A stretch of 64,000 nucleotides of DNA from the NCBI RefSeq assembly GCF_013389665.1, contig NZ_CP058316.1:2604001-2668000 (forward strand), read 5' to 3'. Positions within the stretch are counted from its first letter, which is position 1, and every line of letters begins with the position of its first letter. Of this stretch, positions 43,957 through 52,813 are shown piece by piece. Made by a program: the position numbers and the translations under genes. The notes beneath the pieces are model-generated. The model was given only the letters and a program-made list of their open reading frames with translations, was not told where the DNA came from and ran no database searches. The stretch comes from Microbacterium oleivorans. GTDB taxonomy: Bacteria; Actinomycetota; Actinomycetes; Actinomycetales; Microbacteriaceae.

Positions 43957-45072
43957 ATGCCGATCGAACAGCACGCCGACGCGAAACTGCAGGGTGTCTC
44001 GGTGCGGTCGCTGCCGAAGGTCTCGCTGCACGACCACCTCGATGGCGGCGTGCGGCCCGCGACCATCGTCGAGCTGGCCGACGAGCTCGGACTCGACCTG
44101 CCCGAGACCGATGCCGACGACCTCGCGGACTGGTTCGAGGACCAGAGCGACTCCGGGTCGCTCGTCGACTACATCAAGACCTTCGACGTCACGCTCGGGG
44201 TCATGCAGACCCGCGAGGGACTGCGCCGGATAGCGCGCGAGTTCGTCACCGACCTCGCCGCAGACGGCGTGGTGTACGGCGAGGTGCGCTGGGCGCCCGA
44301 GCAGCACCTGCAGCGCGGGCTGTCGCTCCAGGACGCGGTCGACGCCGTGCAGGAGGGCATCGAGGAAGGCGAGGATGCCGCGGAGGGCGAGGGGCACGAC
44401 ATCCGCGTCGGTCAGATCCTGTCGGCGATGCGTCAGGCGGGCCGTTCGCTCGAGATCGCCCGCCTCGCGGTGGAGAACCGTTCGCGCGGTGTCTCCGGGT
44501 TCGACATCGCCGGCCCGGAGGACGGTTATCCGCCCGCCCAGCACCGCGCCGCGTTCGACTACCTCGCTTCGGAGTTCTTCCCCGTCACCGTGCACGCCGG
44601 CGAAGCGGCCGGGCTCGACTCGATCCGCTCGGCGCTGATCGACGGTCGCGCGCTGCGCCTGGGGCACGGCGTGCGTCTCGCCTCGGACCTGAACGTCGTC
44701 TCCCGCGCCGGCGAAGAGGTGCTCGTGCAGTTCGGCGACCTCGCGCGCTGGGTGCGGGACCGCGAGATCCCGCTCGAGCTCTCGCCGTCCTCCAACCTGC
44801 AGACCGGGGCCATCGAGGCGTGGGGGACGCAATGGGAGGACCACCCCTTCGACCTGCTGTATCAGCTGGGCTTCTCGGTGACCGTGAACGTCGACAACCG
44901 CACGCAGAGCCGCACGTCCCTCACCCGCGAGCTCGCGACCCTGGCCCAGACGTTCGAGTACGATCTCGACGACCTGCAGGCCTTCCAGCTCAACGCCGCC
45001 GCCGGCGCGTTCCTCTCGGTCGAGGAGCGTGAGGAGCTCATCGAGGTCATCGCCGAGGGCTTCGGAGCCTGA
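43957..45072 (+). CDS. add: adenosine deaminase
   Basis: Converts adenosine to inosine. The 371-residue protein has the metal histidines H25/H27 in LHDHLDGG, AREFVTDLAADGVVYGEVRWAPEQH, the catalytic VHAGEAAG, LRLGHGV with the metal histidine, ELSPSSNLQTG and VTVNVDNR containing the metal aspartate. GGAGGAG (43944-43950) precedes ATG 43957. It ends the nucleoside uptake and salvage cluster. The inosine formed can be split by the purine nucleoside phosphorylase encoded at 58996-59829. Confidence 0.95.
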   Translation: MPIEQHADAKLQGVSVRSLPKVSLHDHLDGGVRPATIVELADELGLDLPETDADDLADWFEDQSDSGSLVDYIKTFDVTLGVMQTREGLRRIAREFVTDLAADGVVYGEVRWAPEQHLQRGLSLQDAVDAVQEGIEEGEDAAEGEGHDIRVGQILSAMRQAGRSLEIARLAVENRSRGVSGFDIAGPEDGYPPAQHRAAFDYLASEFFPVTVHAGEAAGLDSIRSALIDGRALRLGHGVRLASDLNVVSRAGEEVLVQFGDLARWVRDREIPLELSPSSNLQTGAIEAWGTQWEDHPFDLLYQLGFSVTVNVDNRTQSRTSLTRELATLAQTFEYDLDDLQAFQLNAAAGAFLSVEEREELIEVIAEGFGA

Positions 45073-45090
45073 CCCGGGTCTGACTCCCTC

Positions 45091-45189
45091 GAGGTCCCAG
45101 TTGGGCCGGGTTCCAGCGTCTGATTCCCGGCCGAACTGGGACCTCTACTCGGCCGAACTGGGACCTCTTCCCGGCCGAACTGGGACCTC
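45091..45189. repeat. palindromic plus tandem repeat (GGTCCCAGTT family), upstream side of the DUF559 gene
   Basis: One inverted copy GAGGTCCCAGTTGGGCCGG (45091-45109) is followed by three direct copies of GGCCGAACTGGGACCTC at 45129, 45151 and 45173, an exact 22-bp period. The inverted copy pairs with the first direct copy with one mismatch over 19 bp, forming a hairpin that could terminate add. Confidence 0.9.
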
Positions 45190-45281
45190 GCGGTTTCTGC
45201 CCAGCGGCCGGAGAGCAGCCCGATACTCACAGACGCGGGGGCCGCGGCCGCGAGAGCGGCGAGCGGGCAGAGGCTGTTGGG

Positions 45282-46190
45282 ATGCGTCGGCCCCAGCCCC
45301 TCCCCGAACCGCTGCGGGGAGTTCCGTTCTCGGTCGGAGCTGCCCGGGCGATGGGCGTGACGGCGGGGCGACTCGATGCGAGCGACCTCGAGATCCCGTT
45401 TCGCGGTCTCCGCGTACCGCGCGGCGCCAGAGCCGCGGATGTCGCCGAGCAGTGCGCGCAGTATGCGGTGCGGCTGCGGCCCTGGCAGTTCTTCAGCCAC
45501 GACACCGCGCTCGCGCGATTCGGGGCACCGCTCCCCTTCGGTAGCGACGCCCTCGCCCTGCACGTAGCGGCCCACCGGCCGAAGCGCGAGCCGCGAGCCG
45601 CCGGAGTCATCGGGCATCGCCTCGGCGAACGTTCACCGGCGGTGTGGACTGTCAGCGGCATCCCGTTCGAACATCCCGCCCGCGCGTGGCGACATGTCGG
45701 TGCGGTGTGGCAGCACGACGACCTCGTCGCGGCGGGCGACTACCTCATCGGCCGCGGCGGGCTCGTGACCCTCGAGCAGCTGAACGAGGAGGTCGAGCTG
45801 CACGCAACGCGTGGGCGCAGCCGGCTCATCCGTGCGCTGGCCGACATCCGGCCGGATTCGGAGTCATCGGAAGAGACGCGTCTGCGTCTGGTCCTCCAGC
45901 GAGCGGGGCTTCCCGAGCCCGAGCTGAATCAGGAACTGCGACGGGCGTCTGGTGTCTTCATCGCACGGCTCGACCTGGCGTATCGGCGATGGCGACTGGC
46001 TGTCGAGTACGACGGCCGCCAGCATGCCTTCGACGACGCGCAGTTCGCGCGCGACGCCGACCGCTGGCATGCGATCCGAGCGAGCGGCTGGGAGCATGTG
46101 CGGATTCTGCGCCACCACCTTCGCGGTGAGGGCCGGCCGGCGGTCGATATGGTCCGGTCTGCCCTTCTCCGAGCCGGCTGGCGTCCCTGA
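45282..46190 (+). CDS. DUF559-type protein with PD-(D/E)XK-like nuclease core
   Basis: A 302-residue protein. The N-terminal 150 residues resemble the AbiEi-like region common in actinobacterial DUF559 proteins (GLRVPRGARA, FFSHDTALARFGAPLP). The C-terminal part has ARLDLAYRRWRLAVEYDGRQHAFD, the D...E-x-D/Q arrangement of the Vsr-like PD-(D/E)XK fold, then WHAIRASGWEHVRILRHHL. Biochemical function is not known for this group; orphan endonuclease or a toxin-antitoxin relict have been suggested. The gene stands alone between two copies of a related palindromic repeat. Confidence 0.75.
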   Translation: MRRPQPLPEPLRGVPFSVGAARAMGVTAGRLDASDLEIPFRGLRVPRGARAADVAEQCAQYAVRLRPWQFFSHDTALARFGAPLPFGSDALALHVAAHRPKREPRAAGVIGHRLGERSPAVWTVSGIPFEHPARAWRHVGAVWQHDDLVAAGDYLIGRGGLVTLEQLNEEVELHATRGRSRLIRALADIRPDSESSEETRLRLVLQRAGLPEPELNQELRRASGVFIARLDLAYRRWRLAVEYDGRQHAFDDAQFARDADRWHAIRASGWEHVRILRHHLRGEGRPAVDMVRSALLRAGWRP

Positions 46191-46207
46191 CGTCCGAAGT
46201 TCTCACC

Positions 46208-46262
46208 GAGGTCCCACTTGAGCCGGGTATGGCCGCCGAGTTTCCGGCCGGACTGGGACCTC
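46208..46262. repeat. palindromic repeat (GGTCCCA family), downstream side of the DUF559 gene
   Basis: GAGGTCCCACTTGAGCCGG (46208-46226) faces GGCCGGACTGGGACCTC (46246-46262). The words are diverged copies of those at 45091-45189 on the other side of the gene. It could terminate both convergent genes. Confidence 0.85.
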
Positions 46263-46292
46263 GGAAAGGCGGCGCCCCGGGCCCCCGACCGA

Positions 46293-47072
46293 TCAGCGGG
46301 GGAGGGCGGCGACCAGGCGGGACAGGGCCGCCGTGACGTCCGCGCGCATGTCGGCATCGGAGATCGTCGGGGTGCCGTCGCCGGCCTGCGGGCCGTAGTC
46401 GCCGAACGAGGCGTGGGAGGCTCCGGGGATCTCGACGAAGACGGCGTCGTCGGGGAGCAGACCGCGGTTGTCGTCGACCTTCTCGGGCGTGGTCAGGCCG
46501 TCCTCCGAGCCGGACAGGCTCAGCACGGGCTCACTCGACCCCGACAGGTCGGTGGCGCAGTACGAGGCGAAGAGCACCAGGCCGTCCGCGTCGTCCGCGA
46601 GCTGGCACGCGCGAACGCCTCCCAGGGAGTGCCCGCCCACGAGCCACGTCGACACCCCCGGCGCCAGGTCGGTGAACGACGACAGCGGCCGCGGATCGAA
46701 GAACGCCAGGTTCAGCCAGGGGCGGGTGATGACGACGGTCACGCCATCGCCGGCGACGACACCCGAGAGCAGGGGAGCATACGCCTCGGCCTCGACCTTC
46801 GCCCCCGGCACGAAGACGAGCCCCACCTCCGAGTCGCCCGCGGCGGGCTCGAGCACCAGGCTGCCGTCGATCTCGGTCATCGTGATGCGCTCGTCGGCAC
46901 GCACCTCGTCGAGCGGTCCCTGCTCGGCGTCCATCACGCCGACCTGGCTCCAGACCAGGATGCCGATGACGCCGGCGAGCAGGATGCCGAGCACCGCGAG
47001 CCCCACCACGACGAGCACACGTCGGACCCGCGACCGTGGCCGCGGGTCCGGCGTGCGGGGAGCGTCGGTCAC
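46293..47072 (-). CDS. membrane-anchored alpha/beta hydrolase
   Basis: A 259-residue protein with one N-terminal helix (about 20-42) and an extracytoplasmic hydrolase domain. The nucleophile elbow is GGHSLGG, with a possible acid in SGSEDGLTT and the catalytic histidine in [11 protein letters not shown], a complete triad for dienelactone-hydrolase-like enzymes. Substrate unknown. GTG 47072 overlaps the mtlD stop (GTGA), so it is the last gene of the mannitol operon, although a role in mannitol use is not obvious. Confidence 0.85.
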   Translation of the reverse strand: MTDAPRTPDPRPRSRVRRVLVVVGLAVLGILLAGVIGILVWSQVGVMDAEQGPLDEVRADERITMTEIDGSLVLEPAAGDSEVGLVFVPGAKVEAEAYAPLLSGVVAGDGVTVVITRPWLNLAFFDPRPLSSFTDLAPGVSTWLVGGHSLGGVRACQLADDADGLVLFASYCATDLSGSSEPVLSLSGSEDGLTTPEKVDDNRGLLPDDAVFVEIPGASHASFGDYGPQAGDGTPTISDADMRADVTAALSRLVAALPR

Positions 47073-48238
47073 CGAGCGTCGGCGCCGATCGCGGCCTGCC
47101 GTTCGGAAACGGCCGCCTCGACCAACGGGAACAGGGGGTGCTCGGGCTCGAGCCCGGTCACCGATGCGGTGAGGGATGCCGCGTCCTCGGCGGCGCGCAG
47201 GCGCTGCTGCAGCTCGACCGACTGCGGGTCCTCCGCGTCGTCGAAGGCCAGCGCGGCGCCGATCGCGGCGACGAGCGCCTCGACGGAGAGCCCCGCCTCG
47301 GCCGCCTCGGCGGCGGGCCCGACGAAGCGCTCGTGGCGCGAGAGCTTGCGCAGCGGCTGGCGTCCCACGCGTCCGACGGTGTCGGGAAGTTCGGGATTCG
47401 CGAACCGGCGGAGGATCGTGGCGCGGTACTCGGCGAGCTCGGCGGCGTCGAGACCGTGCTTGTGCACGAGCAGCGCAGACGTCTCCTCGAGGGCCGCGGA
47501 GACGCCCGCGGCGATCTCGGGAACGGCCAGCGCCTCGGCCACCGTCGCGGCGCCGGCCTGCGCGCCGAAGTAGGCGGTGGTGGCGTGCCCGGTGTTCACG
47601 GTGAAGAGCTTGCGCTCGATGTAGGGCTCGAGGTCGTCGACGAAGTGCGCGCCGGGGATGTTCGGCAGCGCACCGCCGAAGGGCGTCGCCTCGATGGCCC
47701 ACTCGAAGAAGGGCTCGACCGTGACGTCGACGCCGGCGCCGGCGGGCTGGGCCGGGACGATGCGGTCGACGGCGGTGTTGGCGAAGACGGCGCGCTGCGA
47801 CACCGTCTCCCAGTCGGCGCCGGCCTGCGAGCGGATCTCGTCGCGCAGCAGGTCGGTCGCGCCGATCGCGTTCTCGCACGCCATGACGGCGAGGGGCGCG
47901 GCGTCGGGATCCCGCAGGCGCAGGCCGGCGAGGATGTGTGGGGCGATGAACCGCAGCACGGTGGGTCCCACCGCGGTCGTGACGACATCCGCCGACGCGA
48001 CTGCATCGGCCACGGCCTGCGGGTCCGCGGCGCTGTTGAGGGCGCGGAAGCCGGTCACGACCTTGTCGACGCCGCCCTCGCCCACCTCGTGGACGGTGTA
48101 CTCGGATGCGGCGTTGATCGCGTCGACGAGAGGCGCGGCGACGTCGGAGAAGACCAGGTCGTAGCCCCCCTCGTGCAGCAGCAGGCCGACGAAGCCGCGA
48201 CCGATGTTGCCCGCTCCGAAGTGGACGGCGGTGCTCAC
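47069..48238 (-). CDS. mtlD: mannitol-1-phosphate 5-dehydrogenase
   Basis: Oxidises mannitol-1-phosphate, the product of the PTS, to fructose-6-phosphate with NAD. The 389-residue protein begins with the NAD-binding [14 protein letters not shown] and contains [14 protein letters not shown], the substrate loop NTAVDRIVP and [21 protein letters not shown] with the catalytic lysine and asparagine. Normal length. GTG 48238 overlaps the mtlF stop. Confidence 0.96.
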   Translation of the reverse strand: MSTAVHFGAGNIGRGFVGLLLHEGGYDLVFSDVAAPLVDAINAASEYTVHEVGEGGVDKVVTGFRALNSAADPQAVADAVASADVVTTAVGPTVLRFIAPHILAGLRLRDPDAAPLAVMACENAIGATDLLRDEIRSQAGADWETVSQRAVFANTAVDRIVPAQPAGAGVDVTVEPFFEWAIEATPFGGALPNIPGAHFVDDLEPYIERKLFTVNTGHATTAYFGAQAGAATVAEALAVPEIAAGVSAALEETSALLVHKHGLDAAELAEYRATILRRFANPELPDTVGRVGRQPLRKLSRHERFVGPAAEAAEAGLSVEALVAAIGAALAFDDAEDPQSVELQQRLRAAEDAASLTASVTGLEPEHPLFPLVEAAVSERQAAIGADAR

Positions 48239-48672
48239 TGGTTCACCGACGCGAGCAGGGCGTAGAGCTCATCGGGGGTCTGGGCGGCCTTCAGGCGGGC
48301 GACGTCGTCGTCCTCGGAGAACAGCAGCGCGATCTGCGACAGGATGTCGAGGTGCTCGTCGCCCTTGCCGGCGATGCCCACGACGAAGCTGACCTGCTCG
48401 CCGCCCCAGTCCACGCCGCCGTCGTAGCGGACGAACGACAGGGCCGAGTCGAGGATGGCGTCCTTGGTCTCGTTCGTGCCGTGGGGGATGGCGAGCTCGT
48501 TGCCCATGTACGTCGACACGGTCTGCTCGCGCTGCTGCATGGCGTCGAAGTAGGCCCCGGTGACGGCGCCGGCGGACTCGAGGATGCCGGCCGCCTCCTT
48601 CATCGCCTCCTCGCGGGTGACGCTTCCGGAGTGGATGCGGATCTGATCGATGTTCAGGACCTCACGTGCCAT
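48235..48672 (-). CDS. mtlF: mannitol PTS EIIA component
   Basis: A 145-residue PTS EIIA of the fructose-mannitol family. The phosphorylated histidine is H64 in [17 protein letters not shown]. It takes phosphate from HPr (ptsH, same locus) and passes it to the EIIB domain of MtlA. The arrangement of separate EIIA and fused EIICB is the Gram-positive form. An 85-bp spacer with a long hairpin separates it from mtlA. Confidence 0.95.
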   Translation of the reverse strand: MAREVLNIDQIRIHSGSVTREEAMKEAAGILESAGAVTGAYFDAMQQREQTVSTYMGNELAIPHGTNETKDAILDSALSFVRYDGGVDWGGEQVSFVVGIAGKGDEHLDILSQIALLFSEDDDVARLKAAQTPDELYALLASVNQ

Positions 48673-48709
48673 GTCTGTCTCCTCTGAGTGGTGTTGCGGG
48701 GGATGACGC

Positions 48710-48740
48710 GGGGCCGAGGCGGACGGACCGCCCCGGCCCC
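48710..48740 (-). terminator. hairpin between mtlA and mtlF
   Basis: A 13-bp GC-rich stem with one mismatch (48710-48722 with 48728-48740) and a 5-nt loop. Lying between two operon genes, it may reduce read-through or protect the mtlA message. Confidence 0.55.
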
Positions 48741-48757
48741 GGGTCTGGGTTTCGAGC

Positions 48758-50338
48758 CTACGCGTCGGCGTCGTGCTGCTTGCGGACCATCTCCACGACC
48801 TCGTCGTACTTCGGCGAGTTCATGAAGTTGTCCACCGATACGTGCAGCGCGTCCGGGTTCTGCGCCCGGGCACGGTCGGTCAGCTGCTGCTGCGTGATGA
48901 CCAGGTCGGCGGTGCCGTCGAGGTTGGCGATGGCCTTGTTGACCACCGTGACGCCCTCGACGCCGGCCTTCTTGATCTTGTTGCGCAGGACGCTGGCGCC
49001 CATCGCCGACGAGCCCATGCCCGCGTCGCACGCGAACACGATGGACTGGATCGGCTTGGTGGCCGTGGTAGCTCCGCTCTCGGCGCTCGCCGCGGTACCG
49101 GCGGCGGCGACGCCCGAGGCGCGCAGGCCGGAGAGGGCCTCCGAGCTCTTGCCCTTGTTGGCCTCGGTGCGAGCGACGGCGTCGGCGAAACCGCCCTGAC
49201 CGTCGGCCTCACGAGCCAGGTCGCGCTTGCGGCTGGCGAGGAGGATCGCGGCGGAGACGGCGAAGGTCACGCCGGCCGAGATGACGACCGACAGGATGAC
49301 GCCGAGGTGGCTGCCCGGTGCGGTCTGGATGAGCACCGCGAAGATCGAGCCGGGCGATGCCGCGGCGACGAGGCCCGACTGGAAGATCGCGTTGGTCGCC
49401 ACACCACTGGCGCCACCGGCGATGAGGGCCACGATCAGGAGCGGCTTGGCCAGCACGTACGGGAAGTACACCTCGTGGATGCCGCCGAAGAACTGGATGA
49501 TGAACGCGCCCGGCGCGGTTCCCCGCGCGATGCCCACGCCGAAGACGGCGATCGCCAGCAGCAGACCGGCACCGGGGCCGGGGTTCGCCTCGACGAGGAA
49601 CAGCAGGCTGCGCCCGGTCTCGAGCGACTCCTGGGTCCCCAGCGGGGTGAACACGCCGTGGTTGATGGCGTTGTTGAGGAACAGGACCTTCGCCGGCTCG
49701 ACGATGACGCTCGCGAGGGGGAGCAGGCCGTTGTCGACGAGCCAGCCCACGGCACCGCCGAGGATGTCGGTGATGAACTTCATGACCGGTGCGAGCCAGA
49801 AGAAGGCGGCGAGGGCGGCGAAGAACGCCACGAATCCGGCGCTGAAGTTGTCGACGAGCATCTCGAAGCCCGCGCGGACCTTGCCCGCCCACAGCTTCTC
49901 GATCCACTTCAGGGCGAGGGCTGTCAGCGGACCCGCCACCATGGCGCCGAGGAACATGACGGTTCCCGAGGCGCCGACGATGACGCCCATCGCGGCGACG
50001 GCGCCGACGACGCCGCCGCGCACGCCGAAGACCATGCGGCCACCGGTGTAGGCGATCAGGCTGGGCAGGAGGTAGGTGATGATGGGTCCGACGAGACCGG
50101 TCCATTCGGTCCCGTCAGGGGTGACCCCGCCACCGAGCATGCGGGAGTCGGCCCACTGCCACGCCTCGATGGGGCCGTCCTGTCCGACCCAACCGCTGTC
50201 GATGAACAGGGCGGTGATCAGGCCCCACGCGATGAAGGCCGCGATGTTGGGCATGACCATGCCCGAGAGGAAGGTGCCGAACCGCTGCACGCGGACCCGA
50301 ACCCCACCTCCCGATGGTGCTGCAGACGTCGTTGTCAT
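48758..50338 (-). CDS. mtlA: mannitol PTS EIICB component
   Basis: Membrane transporter that phosphorylates mannitol as it enters. The 526-residue protein has an EIIC domain (about 15-345) with several helices and the conserved ...GGIHEVYFPYVLAKP substrate region, and an EIIB domain (about 425-515) whose active cysteine is C437 in VFACDAGMGSSAMGA. It lacks the EIIA domain found in E. coli MtlA, which is supplied by mtlF. It starts 34 bp after ptsI. Confidence 0.96.
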   Translation of the reverse strand: MTTTSAAPSGGGVRVRVQRFGTFLSGMVMPNIAAFIAWGLITALFIDSGWVGQDGPIEAWQWADSRMLGGGVTPDGTEWTGLVGPIITYLLPSLIAYTGGRMVFGVRGGVVGAVAAMGVIVGASGTVMFLGAMVAGPLTALALKWIEKLWAGKVRAGFEMLVDNFSAGFVAFFAALAAFFWLAPVMKFITDILGGAVGWLVDNGLLPLASVIVEPAKVLFLNNAINHGVFTPLGTQESLETGRSLLFLVEANPGPGAGLLLAIAVFGVGIARGTAPGAFIIQFFGGIHEVYFPYVLAKPLLIVALIAGGASGVATNAIFQSGLVAAASPGSIFAVLIQTAPGSHLGVILSVVISAGVTFAVSAAILLASRKRDLAREADGQGGFADAVARTEANKGKSSEALSGLRASGVAAAGTAASAESGATTATKPIQSIVFACDAGMGSSAMGASVLRNKIKKAGVEGVTVVNKAIANLDGTADLVITQQQLTDRARAQNPDALHVSVDNFMNSPKYDEVVEMVRKQHDADA

Positions 50339-50372
50339 TTCTGGTTCTCCTTCTGGTGCAGGTGTGTGTTCG

Positions 50373-52031
50373 TCAGATGCCGGCGGCTTCTTGGGCCGCG
50401 GCTCGTGCGGATGCCGCGTCGGTCGCGGTCAGGGCTGCCTCGGCGATGCGACGGGCGTCGTCGAGGCTGTGGGTCAGCAGGGTGGCGCGGACGTCGGCCA
50501 GCGCGGTGGGCGCCATCGACAGGCTCGTGGCGCCGAGGCCCACGAGCACGACGGCCAGCAGCGGGTCGGCGGCGGCCTCGCCGCAGATGCCCACGGGCTT
50601 GCCGTTGGCCTGGCCGGCCTTGCCGGTCTCGTGGATGAGACGCAGCACGGCGGGGTGCCAGGGGTCCTGGAACGACGACACCGACCCGAGCAGCCGGTCG
50701 GCGGCGAGGGTGTACTGGGTGAGGTCGTTGGTGCCGATCGAGGCGAAGTCGGCGATCTTCAGCACGTGGTCGGCGAGCAGGGCCGAGGAAGGCACCTCGA
50801 CCATGACGCCGGCGGTCTTGATGCCGTACTCGCGGGCGATCGAGACGAAGTAGTCGGTCTCCTCCACCGTCGAGACCATCGGGGCCATCACCCAGAGATC
50901 GGCGTCGGTGGCGGCGTCGGCCTCGGCGAGGGCCGTGAGCTGCTCGCGGAGGATGTCCTCGCTCGCGCGAAGGGCGCGGAGTCCGCGCAGGCCCAGAGCG
51001 GGGTTCTCCTCGTGCGCGTCGTTGAGGAAGGCCAGCGGCTTGTCGGCGCCGGCGTCGAGGGCGCGCACGACCACCTTCTGTCCGGGGAAGGCCTGGAGGA
51101 GCTTGGTGTACGCCTCGCGCTGCTGGGCGACGGTCGGCGCCTGCGCCGAGCTGAGGAAGAGGAACTCGGTGCGGAACAGCCCGACGCCCTCGGCGCCCAG
51201 CTCGACCGCCTGCGCGGCCCCTTCGGGCTTGCCGAGGTTGGCCAGGAGGGGGATCGCCGTGCCGTCGGAGAGAGCACCGGGGGTGAGGGGTGCGGATGCC
51301 GCGGACTTGCGCTCCTCGGCGCGGTTCTGCGCCTGGGCGAGCTCGTCCGCGCTCGGCTCGGTGGTCACGACGCCCTTCGCGGCGTCGACGATCACGGTCT
51401 GCCCGTCGTCGGCGAGGGCGGAGGCCTCGGTGGCTCCCACGACGGCGACGATCGACTTCTCGCGGGCGAGGATCGCGGTGTGCGAGGTCGGGCCGCCGTC
51501 GGAGGTCACCAGTGCGAGCACCATGTCGAGGTCGAGCAGTGCCGTGTCGGCGGGGGCGAGGTCTTTCGCGACGAGCACGAACGGGTGACCGGGCTCCGGA
51601 ACACCGGGGGCCGGGACGCCCCGGAGATTCGCGATGACGCGCTGCGCGACGTCGTCGAGGTCGGCGGCACGCTCGCCCAGATAGCCGCCCATGGCGGAGA
51701 GCTGATCGCGGAACGAGGCGAAGGCGTCGTGGACGGCGAACTCGCCGGTCTTGCCGGCCTGCAGGCGCGCGGCGACCTCGGCCTCGAGGCTCGGGTCCTC
51801 GGCCATCATGGCCTGGGCCTCGAGGACGTCGCGCGCGGCACCGCCGGCCTGCGCGCCGCGCTGCTCGAGCTCGCGGGCGACCGCGGCGACGGCATCCTTC
51901 ACGCGCGCCGTCTCCTCGTCGAGGGAGCGCTCGGACTTCTCGTCCTTCGGTGCGGGAAGCGGCTCCGCCATCCGTGCGACCGGTCCCTGCGCGACTCCCA
52001 GGCCGATGCCCACTCCGCGAAGCTCACTCAT
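50373..52031 (-). CDS. ptsI: PTS enzyme I (phosphoenolpyruvate-protein phosphotransferase)
   Basis: Transfers phosphate from PEP to HPr, feeding all PTS permeases. The 552-residue protein has the phosphohistidine domain with H184 in DGGPTSHTAILARE, and the PEP-binding barrel with GLFRTEFLF, LRALDAGADKPL and FASIGTNDLTQYTLAADR. Slightly shorter than the usual 570. Having the general enzyme inside the mannitol locus suggests mannitol is an important, perhaps the only, PTS sugar here; that is inference. Confidence 0.96.
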   Translation of the reverse strand: MSELRGVGIGLGVAQGPVARMAEPLPAPKDEKSERSLDEETARVKDAVAAVARELEQRGAQAGGAARDVLEAQAMMAEDPSLEAEVAARLQAGKTGEFAVHDAFASFRDQLSAMGGYLGERAADLDDVAQRVIANLRGVPAPGVPEPGHPFVLVAKDLAPADTALLDLDMVLALVTSDGGPTSHTAILAREKSIVAVVGATEASALADDGQTVIVDAAKGVVTTEPSADELAQAQNRAEERKSAASAPLTPGALSDGTAIPLLANLGKPEGAAQAVELGAEGVGLFRTEFLFLSSAQAPTVAQQREAYTKLLQAFPGQKVVVRALDAGADKPLAFLNDAHEENPALGLRGLRALRASEDILREQLTALAEADAATDADLWVMAPMVSTVEETDYFVSIAREYGIKTAGVMVEVPSSALLADHVLKIADFASIGTNDLTQYTLAADRLLGSVSSFQDPWHPAVLRLIHETGKAGQANGKPVGICGEAAADPLLAVVLVGLGATSLSMAPTALADVRATLLTHSLDDARRIAEAALTATDAASARAAAQEAAGI

Positions 52032-52083
52032 TGCTCTCGATCTCCTTCGTATCGTCCGTGTTCGTATCGATGGTCGTTCGTGG

Positions 52084-52356
52084 TCACTCGTCGTGATCGG
52101 TGGCCAGCAGGTCGGCCAGCTCGTCGAGGACGTTCTCGGCCTGCGCGCCGTCGGCCGTCAGGGTGACGTAGTCGCCGTACTCGACACCGAGTGCGATGAC
52201 ACCGAGGATGCTCGCGGCGTTGACCGGCGAGCCCGAGCCCTTGGAGATCGTCACGTTCGCACCCGACTGCTTGACCGCCTGTGCGAAGAGCTTCGCGGGT
52301 CGGGCGTGGAGTCCGTTCGACGATCCGATGCGCACGGTGCGCGATGCCTCGCTCAT
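52084..52356 (-). CDS. ptsH: PTS phosphocarrier protein HPr
   Basis: A 90-residue HPr. The phosphoryl-accepting histidine is H17 in NGLHARPAKLFAQ. A serine at the regulatory position, S49 in NAASILGVIALGV, resembles the HPr kinase site of Firmicutes, but that kinase is not expected in this group. ATG 52356 overlaps the stop of the small EIIB gene, and ptsI follows after 52 bp. Confidence 0.95.
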   Translation of the reverse strand: MSEASRTVRIGSSNGLHARPAKLFAQAVKQSGANVTISKGSGSPVNAASILGVIALGVEYGDYVTLTADGAQAENVLDELADLLATDHDE

Positions 52357-52706
52357 GAGCGGGTCCTCTCCGTCGAAGGGATGTCGGTGCTGGAACGTGG
52401 GGTGGGGGATGCCGGGGCGGTGATCAGCGCGAGCGTCCGCGAGCCGTCGAGATCTCGGAAGATGTCGGCCGGCATCAGGATGACACGCGTCCCGCGAGCA
52501 GCCGCGGCCTCGGTGATCCGGTCCAGCTTCGGGATGAGCTGGGGGCCGACGAGGACGACATCCGCCGCGTCGAGATCGATCGGCAGTGACTGCTCGGTTC
52601 CGGCGGTGGCGGTGATGTCGAGGCCGCGCGCCTGCGCCGCATGGCGAACCCGCTGTGCGACGAAGGTACTCGACGCGCCAGCGCCGCATACGACCAGGAT
52701 CCTCAT
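52353..52706 (-). CDS. PTS EIIB-like protein (lactose/cellobiose type)
   Basis: A 117-residue protein beginning MRILVVCGAGASSTFVAQ, the P-loop of lactose/cellobiose-family EIIB with the active cysteine C7, followed by DLDAADVVLVGPQLIPKLDRI. No matching EIIA or EIIC of that family is present, so its partner is unclear; it could be regulatory or pair with a permease elsewhere. GAGGAGG lies 8-9 bases before ATG 52706. It is the first gene of the locus, divergent from the PRD regulator. Confidence 0.86.
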   Translation of the reverse strand: MRILVVCGAGASSTFVAQRVRHAAQARGLDITATAGTEQSLPIDLDAADVVLVGPQLIPKLDRITEAAAARGTRVILMPADIFRDLDGSRTLALITAPASPTPRSSTDIPSTERTRS

Positions 52707-52726
52707 CGACCCGCCTCCTCCTCGGA

Positions 52727-52734
52727 CAATTGTT
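52727..52734. promoter_or_regulatory. candidate operator palindrome in the mtl divergent region
   Basis: ACAATTGT is an AT-rich perfect palindrome in an otherwise GC-rich 107-bp region between the EIIB gene and the PRD regulator. A second TTGT/ACAAC pair flanks it. It is a candidate site for the divergently encoded regulator. Confidence 0.3.
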
Positions 52735-52813
52735 GTGAGAAGGCTGGGAGGAGACAACCCATTCCTGCTTCCGCGGGGGCGGAAGGTGTGTCGGTCCGTG
52801 ATGGAATGGGAGC

